This document shows positions 56,841-64,000 of a stretch of 64,000 nt of DNA, piece by piece. The notes under the pieces were generated by a model. It made no database searches. It was given only the letters and a program-made list of their open reading frames with translations, and was not told the origin of the DNA. The position numbers and the translations under genes are program-made. Source of the stretch: Lantana camara (Eukaryota; Streptophyta; Magnoliopsida; Lamiales; Verbenaceae); NCBI GenBank assembly GCA_037501455.1, contig CM074856.1:48017001-48081000 (forward strand), in the 5' to 3' direction. Every line of letters starts with the position of its first letter. Positions within the stretch are counted from its first letter, which is position 1.

Positions 56841-57433
56841 TTAAACATGTTATCTTAGCTATTGTTGGGTAATCATAATATACAAACATATTGTAATTAA
56901 TATTGTAGGGCGTATGGATGGAGTCAGTGGCATATCGAGTACTTGCACAGGAAGAGAAATGTGGGGCCGATTAATGACATTGTTCTACGCTTAAGGAAAG
57001 AGCTCTATAACGACGCTTACAATCGGAACGAATGGGATTTAGCAAGAAACCAATGTTGCAAGATATGACATGAGTTTCTCCTTCTAATTTGGTTTTACAC
57101 AAACTTATCCTAGGGTTTTGAGAAATTACAGAGACACCCCCTATAAAAGAATTTATGTTACGTCTGTCGGTCTGAATGATGAATTTTAATGACATTATTT
57201 CTATGTTTTTATGGACATCTAGTTTGTTCTTGACTTTTTGGCATTTATTCTTCATTATTTATTACGAAATCATGAATATATTTACATGTGCTAGCCAAAT
57301 ATTAACGTTTGCCAAGGGAAGTTCTTGTAATTTCTCACTGTTCAGGGAAAGTTTGTGTAATTAGGTCAAACCTCATATATATGATCAGTCAGCACTGTTA
57401 TCCCGAATATAATTGTAACATATCTTCTTGCAG
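56841..57433. other. Intergenic DNA before the OSC relic
   Basis: No gene; the right part looks like an intron leading into the exon at 57434, with the acceptor TATCTTCTTGCAG. Confidence 0.4.
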
Positions 57434-58079
57434 GAGGACTTTCACCAACAGCATCCACTTTTACAAGATCTTATGTGGAAATATGTGCACAATTTATCCA
57501 AAAATCTTCTTAAACAATGGTCTTTCTCAAAGCTGAGGAAGAAAGCACTAACCATAGTGATGAAGCATATCCATTATGAGGACGTAAACACTATGCCTCT
57601 GTCTAGGGCCAGTAAATAAGGTAAACTAATCTTTCTTTCATTTCTTTGTCAGCAAATGAGCCTAATCTTTCGGTAGCAGCTGATGTATATATGATTATTG
57701 GAAAAAAAAAAGCAACAAATATGCTATGTTGTCGGGTAGAAAATCCGAACACATTGGCACTAAATTGACATCTTTCTAGAATAAAAGTTTTATGTATGAC
57801 TGGCTGAAGAAGCCATGAAGATGCATGCCTCTCCTACAAATAAAACTTATCAATCCTAATTTAATATGAATTCTTTGGCAGAGAAAATTTTTGTAATTTG
57901 TCAAACCTCACAGGAATTTGTGTAATTATGCCAAGTCTAACATCAACAAGAAATTTCCTTATCTCAATGTGGATAAAGGGATATAACGGGAGTCAGTTGT
58001 GGGATGTGTTTTCTATGAAAGCTATGGTCGGAACCGATCTTCATAAAGAATTATGCTTAAAAAGGCTCATGAGTTCATA
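57434..58079 (+). pseudogene. Oxidosqualene cyclase (triterpene synthase) exon relics
   Basis: After the acceptor CTTCTTGCAG the frame at 57434 reads EDFHQQHPLLQDLMWKYVHN, then WSFSKLRKKAL and MKHIHYED. This is the conserved segment of beta-amyrin/cycloartenol synthase-type enzymes (..LQDLLW..RWPF.KLREKAL..HIHYEDEN). It is followed by a nonsense end and a stop at 57617. A second block at about 57966-58079 reads IKGYNGSQLWDV, the segment normally about 45 residues later. The piece between the two and all other exons, including the catalytic DCTAE region, are missing. It is a dead fragment of a gene that cyclises 2,3-oxidosqualene, lying 6 kb upstream of the P450 start codon. Confidence 0.8.
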
Positions 58080-58179
58080 AACATATCTCAACTAAGACTT
58101 GGGAACTTTTTAATTAAGTTAACAGTATTAATTATTCTAGCTAGCTTTGATGCAGATTATCATGCTTTAGGACATATCC

Positions 58180-58436
58180 TAGATTTCTAGTACACGGTAC
58201 CGCCACAATTCTATAGGCGAGTGGCCTTTTTTCAGAGCCCACAATGGCTGGCCAGCTTGAGGTAGTACAACATGAGCACTTAATGTAATCTATTTGATCC
58301 TAGGATTCTGTTTCTATGATATACCAAAAATTCAATACCTAAGAAAAACATTAATTTCCTATTTTGATGGTTCTTTGGTTACATACAGGCTACACACTTA
58401 TGCTATCACAACTACCATTTGAGGTTGTTGGAAAAA
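58180..58436. repeat. Duplicated 0.25-kb segment (copy A)
   Basis: This segment (CACAATTCTATAGGCGAGTGGCC to TTTGAGGTTGTTGG) is repeated at about 62655-62880 with high identity, including AGTACAACA...AATGTAAT and TGATATACCAAAAATTCAA. Copy A is attached to the COG3 relic and copy B is not, so the duplication breakpoint lies at 58436/62880. Confidence 0.75.
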
Positions 58437-59095
58437 CGGACAATTCTCCGGTTCATCGAAGTAGTTGAACTATTCAGCAATCTCAATTAGCCTTTGCTTC
58501 TCCACAAGCTGAAATGTGAATAACGGAGAAAACTGGTGATGTAATTAACAAAAACAGAAGGCCACGCTGACAGCTTCCCACTCCACAGCTCCTCCCATAA
58601 GCAGAATCAAAATGTTAAATGCTTGCGTCATTTAAATTGGATTATGATGACCTTAAGGCAATATTGATGACTAATTCACAAACCATAATTCCAGACAATC
58701 GCATGCATCATGCAGCAGCAGAGCTCTAGTCTTCATTGCAACTGCTTGATGCTGGAGTTGTAGCTCATTAAACAATTCAAGAGTCTCATCCACCTGCAGG
58801 AGTTCATAATAGTTCAGTTGAAGAAATTTAGCCAACAGATCGAAGCAGAACTTTATACCATACGGTGCCTATCAGAAAATAGGGAGCAATCTCTTGCCTG
58901 ATGGAGTATAGCGTCACATGTTTGTATTCGCACCGTTAATGTCCTCACATCACGCTGATACTTCTCTTCTGTCTAAGGAAAAAATGCACGAAAGGTGACA
59001 AAATTCATTTTTGCCAAGTGAATCATGCCAGATAAGAAACTCGAGGTAACCTCCGATTTCTTGGCTGCTTCAAGATCAGTGAACCATTTGTAGAA
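58437..59095 (-). pseudogene. COG3: COG3 (oligomeric Golgi complex subunit 3) relic
   Basis: Four exon remnants are in order on the minus strand. 59051-59095 gives FYKWFTDLEAAKKSE. About 58893-58972 gives TEEKYQRDVRTLTVRIQTCD and AILHQ, with a GC-type donor CAG|GCAAG. About 58695-58793 gives [20 protein letters not shown] with [12 protein letters not shown] (two extra Leu). 58437-58508 gives LVEKQRLIEIAE, then a stop TAG, FNYFDEPEN. In plants COG3 tethers Golgi vesicles and is a single conserved gene of many exons. This is a small internal copy with a stop codon and missing ends, so it is a duplicated fragment. Confidence 0.78.
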
Positions 59096-59439
59096 CTGCA
59101 AGAGAATAAAGAGTAGCAAACAGAAGATTTTCAACAATTGCTGCATGTTGTTGCTCTGTTAACAGAGCACTCTAGTAAGAAGAAATGTAAGGTGGAGTTA
59201 GCAAGGACCACTTAGAAGTGAAGCAGAATTGTGATTGCCAGTTCAATTCTTAAATTAAAAATGTGCTCCCAGTGTAAAGCACACTTGAGGTTTTCAGTAC
59301 AATACTCAAGCTAACAATGTGCTCGACTGAAAGACAAGCGAAACAGACTAGGTACGCAAATTTTGATTCCAGAATGCGCCAACTCTGTCCTAGTTGGTTG
59401 ACCTGGTGAATTGATGCTTTGTCTAAAAGCATCAATATT

Positions 59440-60163
59440 TAACCTTGTGACTGTCTTATTAAAAATCAAAGGTTTAACAAGATGACAGCTAAAAACTTGT
59501 TCTATTAGTCTTTCAGCATTACATAGACAGACTTCCGGGATTTAACCTTAAACCATTTAAAGATCAATTACACCAACATCCCTTGAAAATATTGGTAAAT
59601 TACACAAACCTTCCCTCTTATTTTCAGATTTACCGATAAATCTTCTGATAATCGACAACCAAACAAAGCAGGAAGCTCTATTAAGAGATTTTATGAACAT
59701 CATCCACACTTAATCGTTTAACAATCATTTAGAAAGAAGGTATTTGTAATTATTCTGATATCAAAAGAACAATTGAACTCAGAACTTATAGTAAATAGAC
59801 AAAACATAACAAAATTGGTTGTTTTCCAGCTGAACTAAGTACTGATGGGATAGTTAAAAGGCTCCCAATTAATACACAAACTACAAAATAATCATCATTT
59901 AACATTTTTTGAACATTTTCAGTGATCTTAACATATCACGGATGAATAATTTAATAATTAGGAAAGCAAATGGAACTAGGTTGTCCTTGAACAATCTTCA
60001 GAACTATGTGAAACTTCATTTATACGTGTGGCTTTACATTTGAAATGGTTGATACAAAACAAGTTTAGTAAATAATTTCTCCCTTTTCACCGTCAAGAAG
60101 TAGCTACTTAGTGTAAATGGGATCCACATAATGTCATTACAAATCACAAGGGTACTAGAGATT
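59440..60163. other. 3' flank of the chimeric gene, NAC-derived
   Basis: 59440-59980 is similar to the flank downstream of NAC copies 1 and 2 (4470-5160, 54140-54780). At 59963-59985 the minus strand still encodes the NAC C-terminal GQPSSIC. This shows that a third NAC copy stood here. Confidence 0.7.
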
Positions 60164-61027
60164 CTAGAATATAATTTCTCCCTCTTCAACATCTAAAAGG
60201 GCACCTTCATAATAGTCTTCGTCCATGTAATCATCCTTCAAGAAGAGGCCAAGTTGCTCCATCATTCTTCGTGACGACCCAGAACTCAACATCTCCAGCT
60301 CTTTTGTTATATCCTTATTTTCGTCAATCGCAACACTTCTTTCCATTTTCTGTATTGCAATCCTTGCAGCAGCTCGTTCCCTTTCCAGTCTCTCCATCTC
60401 TTTCAGGTTGATCTGACGTGCAGCTTTGAAGATGGTATCTGCGAATCGGGTTTTCAGCATCGCAACACGCAAAGCCTTCTTGATTGACATTTCGGCTTCA
60501 ACAGCAGTGGCAGGGGTTGAAAGGTCATTACGACTTTTTGCTTGATCGATCAATATTGCCTTCTTGGTTGATATTTCGGCTTCAACATTAACAGCATTGA
60601 CAGGGTTTGAAAGGCCTTTAGAGCTCTTTCCTTCATTGATAAATATTACTTTCTTGGTTGATATTTTGGCTTCAAGAGCAGGGCCATTACCGCTCTTTTC
60701 TTGATCTTCATCATAGCCTTCTTCTTCTTGCATATAATCATCCTTAATGTATAGGCCAAGTTGCTCCATCATTCTTCGAGAGGAATTTAAACTCAACATC
60801 TCCAACTCTTTCATTATATCCTTATTTTGGTCAATCTCAACACTTACTTTCATGTTTTGAAGTTGAATCCTTGCAGAAGCTCTTTTTCTCTGAATTTCGT
60901 CCCTGAAATCTCTGGACAATCTCGCTTTCTTGAAAGGCTTGCCGGAGGTGTTTGTCATCAGCATTGGAACTTCTCGGGACAATCTCGATCTCTTGACGGG
61001 CCTACGAGAAGTGTTCACCGTCGGCAT
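60164..61027 (-). CDS. Chimeric gene: NAC flanks around duplicated GTE C-terminal repeats
   Basis: A 287-aa intact frame. Residues 186-287 resemble the C-terminal end of plant GTE (BET-type) proteins of the GTE8/GTE10 kind: KKALRVAMLKTRFADTIFKA, RERAAARIAIQKMERSVAID, KELEML, MMEQLGLFLKDDYMDED and the terminal EEGEI. A second copy of the last part is at residues 49-104 (RASARIQLQNMKVSVEIDQN, KELEML, MMEQLGLYIKDDYM). Residues 119-180 hold three EA(K/E)(I/M)S(T/I)KK repeats, and residues 2-42 two NTS..P.K(R/K).RLSR repeats. No bromodomain is present. Upstream (61031-61065) and downstream (59963-59985) NAC coding fossils flank it, and its promoter matches NAC copies 1 and 2. It may be expressed as a nuclear, highly charged protein; function unknown. 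Confidence 0.75.
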   Translation of the reverse strand: MPTVNTSRRPVKRSRLSREVPMLMTNTSGKPFKKARLSRDFRDEIQRKRASARIQLQNMKVSVEIDQNKDIMKELEMLSLNSSRRMMEQLGLYIKDDYMQEEEGYDEDQEKSGNGPALEAKISTKKVIFINEGKSSKGLSNPVNAVNVEAEISTKKAILIDQAKSRNDLSTPATAVEAEMSIKKALRVAMLKTRFADTIFKAARQINLKEMERLERERAAARIAIQKMERSVAIDENKDITKELEMLSSGSSRRMMEQLGLFLKDDYMDEDYYEGALLDVEEGEIIF

Positions 61028-61030
61028 TGT

Positions 61031-61065
61031 ATAAGCAAATACCGATGAATGAGCTCTTCGTCACT
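61031..61065 (-). pseudogene. NAC codon fossil in the leader of the chimeric gene
   Basis: The minus strand encodes SDEELIHRYLL, the NAC residues right after PPGFQFEP in copies 1 and 2, now out of frame with the ATG at 61027. The NAC start codon itself (about 39 bp) is deleted. Confidence 0.7.
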
Positions 61066-61162
61066 CTTCTCTCAAAAAAAAAAACGCTCTTAAGAATATC
61101 TCTAAGAATAAATCTCACTCGCTGTACTGATCTCCTCTCTCGTTAAGAAAACGTTAAAAACG

Positions 61163-61169
<7 letters not shown>

Positions 61170-61208
<39 letters not shown>
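61170..61208. repeat. (TA)n microsatellite at the TATA position
   Basis: About 19-20 TA units, located where NAC copies 1 and 2 have their TATA box (next to GCAGCAAGAG), about 145-180 bp before the ATG at 61027. It probably serves as or replaces the TATA box. Confidence 0.85.
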
Positions 61209-61882
61209 CAGCAAGAGGTGAGTAAATTAATCTCCTCAAGTTTCCATGAATTCTTACGCAAGAAAGTTGTAACTCATGAATTCTAAGTTTAATTCTACTC
61301 AAATTCAAATGTTAGGAGCTTAATTATAATCCTAATACAAATCTAATACTAAGTCTAATCGTAATTGAATTCTATGCTAATTCTAATCAATTAATTCTTA
61401 TCTATACACAGGGTTTAATATACTCAATATTATTAGTAAAGATAATTCAGCTCTTTAGTTAGATAATTTTCTTGACTAGCTATGATCTGATTTGTGGGCC
61501 ATTAATTAAAAAGAAAATGCAATAATGCTGAAAATAGTGATTTATAAATGTTATCTTAGATAATGTTGGGGGTAAAAATAACAACAATAATAATATACGA
61601 ACATATTATAATTAATAATATGACCAAATGATTTAATTTAATGTAATATTGATCATCAATTGCGGTAAAAATATATAGTTTTAAAACCAAGTGTAACTAA
61701 GCTACGGACAACGGCATTGGATCCATGCAGAAAGCCAGAACTTGGATTCTCAATCATATTATACGTAATGTGCATAAGTTGATAGTTGATACCTGATACC
61801 AGATTCGAAGTGTTCTAATTTTCTCATTGTCCAGGGCAAGTTTGTGTAATTAAGTCAAATCTCATGGTACGTTAGCGTTGCT

Positions 61883-62636
61883 TAGGGGTGTAAACGGATA
61901 ATAAACGGAGCTGATGTGCAGTATCCGAATCCGTATCCGTTATCCGACGGATAATGAAAATGCTATCCGTATCCGAATTCGACGGATATTATCCGAATAT
62001 CGGATTATCCGTATCTGTGAGGATATCCGATTAGTGAGTTATCCGATATCTGAATTCGAACCCGTTTATCTGGTTTACATATATTTTTTAATAAAAAATA
62101 ATAGATTGAAATTTCATAACACAATTAAATATTAATATAACTAACTATAAATCTATTAAATCTATACATATTAACTCATAAGTATAATATATAATTTATA
62201 ATATATGTTTACAATAATTAATGGATTTTATTATTACAAATAATATTTTTTGATAAAATTGGGATAGTTGGGTGTCGAACCCGCGACTATTATTACAAAT
62301 AACATGATATACGTTTACTGTTATTTTTTTTTATAATTCTCAAATAATTATATAATGTGTAAATTAATATATGTTTCATCAAGGTATAAAAAATATATAG
62401 ATATATATGTTATCAGATACGGATTACGGATAACGGATATATCTAACGGATGTACAAACAGATCGGATGTTAAATGAATCGGATGTGTCATTACCATATT
62501 CTTATCCGTTTATAATTCGGATGTCTATAATCGGATACGGATAATATCCTCTTTGAACGGATACGGATAATATCCTCTTTAAACAAATTCGGGTGTGAAC
62601 GGATATCGGATTTTCGGATATCCATTTACAGTCCTA
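61883..62636. mobile_element. hAT-type MITE, 754 bp (TSD GCGTTGCT)
   Basis: A perfect 8-bp duplication GCGTTGCT (61875-61882, 62637-62644) flanks the terminal inverted repeats TAGGGGTGTAAACGGATA / TAGGACTGTAAATGGATA. The ends are packed with GGATA/TATCC and ATCCG repeats in both orientations, and the middle is AT-rich and non-coding. 8-bp duplications and TAGGG/CAGGG-like ends are typical of hAT elements. It has no transposase, so it would be mobilised in trans. Confidence 0.88.
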
Positions 62637-62654
62637 GCGTTGCTATCCCTAACA

Positions 62655-62880
62655 TAATTCTAAAGGCGGTGGCCTTTTTCCGGTGCTGACATGGCTGGCC
62701 AGCTTCAGGTAGTACAACAGAAACCCTTAATGTAATTTATTTGATCCTAGGATTCTGTTTCTATGATATACCAAAAATTCAAAACCTAAGGAAAACACTC
62801 ATTTTCCGTTTTGATGGTTCTTTGGTTACAAACTGGCTGCACACTTATGCTATCACAACTACCATTTGAGGTTGTTGGAA
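62655..62880. repeat. Duplicated 0.25-kb segment (copy B)
   Basis: Counterpart of 58180-58436, here directly right of the hAT MITE and without the COG3 exons; the two copies part after GTTGTTGGAAAA. Confidence 0.75.
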
Positions 62881-63162
62881 AAGACATTAGAACCAGAAAT
62901 GCTCTATGATGCAGTCGATTTTATTTTATTCTTTCAGTTTTCTTTTTTGTTATTTAAAATTTTCTTCACATTATTCTGCATTGACAAAGCCATACTACAA
63001 ATAAAACCTCATCAATTAAAGCAGAAGTACGATTCAATATTTAGCATCAAATAAGCATTGAAGTTATGTTCAGCAGCTTCATAAATGTACTGCTCAAGTG
63101 CTAATTATTTATTTCAAGAATGATATTATAATTTAATTTTTTAAAAACGAACAACTATTGCT

Positions 63163-63232
63163 GCTCATCATCCATCCCTCCGAGCAAAGTAGCAATGTCT
63201 AGAAGCTCCGATTCTGTCCATAGCTGGTCGAC
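63163..63232 (-). pseudogene. NAC C-terminal tail fragment
   Basis: The minus strand reads LWTESELLDIATLLGGMDDE, clearly related to WAESELFDIDALLGGMDDEP of the NAC copies. Only this tail remains, joined at 63232 to block-flank DNA also seen at 59394. It records another NAC copy. Confidence 0.75.
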
Positions 63233-63239
63233 CTGGTAA

Positions 63240-64000
63240 ATTGATGCTCTGTCTAAAAGCATCAATTTTTAACCTTGCGACTCTCTAGTTAAAAAACAAA
63301 GGTTTTACAAGTTGACAACTAAAAACTTGTTCAATTAGTCTTTTCAGCATGATATAGACAGGCTTCCTGGATTTAACCTTAAACCATATAAGGTTCAATT
63401 ACACGAACATCCCTTGAAAATATTGGTAAATTACACAAACCTCCCTTCTTATTTTCAAATATACCAATAAATCTTCTGATAATCGACAATCAATCAAAGC
63501 TGGAAGATCTATTTATGAACTTCATTCTCACTTAGATGTTTAACAATCATTTAGAAGCGGGTATTTGTTATTCTGAAATCAAGAAAACAATTGCAGGGGA
63601 GGAATTTGTAATTATTGGAAAATACAAGCTAGTGACGCTTCAAAAAACATGCACGCACAAGAGAATAAACAATAATTACATTCAATACAAACAACAGAGA
63701 GTATGTAAGTATGGATTGAAAACTGAAGCAGAAATCCCCACCACACCTTAAAACTCAAACCTTACAGTAAATATACAAAATAAGACGTATTAAAACAGTA
63801 ACCTAACTTGAAGAAAATTAAACAATTATATTGAAGAATACTATTTATCTCATGAATGATCGTTAAAACTAATTGATTGTTTTCCAGCCGAATTAAGTAC
63901 TGATGGGATGGTTAAGTGGCTCCCAATCAATACAAAAACTACAAAACAATCATCACCTGACATTTTTTGAACATTTTCATTGATCTTAACATATCACGGA
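63240..64000. other. Fourth NAC-block 3' flank, cut by window end
   Basis: It is similar over its length to 59400-59950 (e.g. CTGTCTAAAAGCATCAAT, ACTGATGGGATGGTTAA, TGATCTTAACATATCACGGA). The next bases to the right should contain either a NAC or a chimeric gene on the minus strand. The ORF at 63536-63751 is in this non-coding flank. Confidence 0.65.

Noticed and set aside
1..64000. tRNA or rRNA genes
   Set aside because: The only box A/B-like sequences are SINE heads with A-rich tails and target duplications; no cloverleaf was evident.

Overview
This is a transposon-rich piece of a plant nuclear genome, almost certainly a eudicot. It has a multi-intron CYP72A-type cytochrome P450, NAC transcription factors, oxidosqualene cyclase and COG3 relics, and many plant-type LTR retrotransposons, SINEs and MITEs. 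The DUF4283 retro-sequence style and LTR families would suit an asterid, but I cannot fix the species.

Layout. 1-3.9 kb: a large LTR (reading leftward) inserted in a Ty1/copia relic whose RT-RNase H end and 3' LTR follow. 3.9-6.6 kb: NAC copy 1 (minus) with its flanks. 7.1-9.3 kb: a small gene relic split by a 1.9-kb solo LTR. 10.2-13.9 kb: a DUF4283 retro-sequence split by another LTR-like insertion. 13.98-28.15 kb: a rearranged Tat-type Ty3/gypsy element with its two LTRs in inverted orientation, with a 3.9-kb solo LTR nested in its integrase. 28-32.9 kb: AT-rich DNA with two more solo LTRs. 32.97-51.35 kb: one CYP72A gene on the minus strand, five exons with an intact 516-codon frame; its third intron holds a full-length 12.45-kb Tat element (35860-48309, TSD GTAAA). 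51.4-64 kb: NAC copy 2, oxidosqualene cyclase and COG3 pseudogene fragments, a chimeric gene made of a NAC gene's flanks filled with duplicated GTE (bromodomain-protein) C-terminal sequence, and a further partial copy of the NAC block running off the window.

How it fits together. The likely working genes are the P450, NAC copy 2, possibly the C-terminally frameshifted NAC copy 1, and perhaps the NAC-GTE chimera. NAC-type blocks recur at about 3.65-6.6, 53.1-56.9, 59.4-61.6 and 63.2-64+ kb, so this is a tandem array of local duplications later expanded by transposons. A P450 of the CYP72 clan beside an oxidosqualene cyclase relic hints at a decayed or neighbouring triterpene cluster. The two large Tat elements each carry an antisense gene between integrase and 3' LTR, with its own TATA box and a conserved short intron; this and the NAC-GTE chimera are the most unusual features here. 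All boundaries were read by eye; no database search was run.
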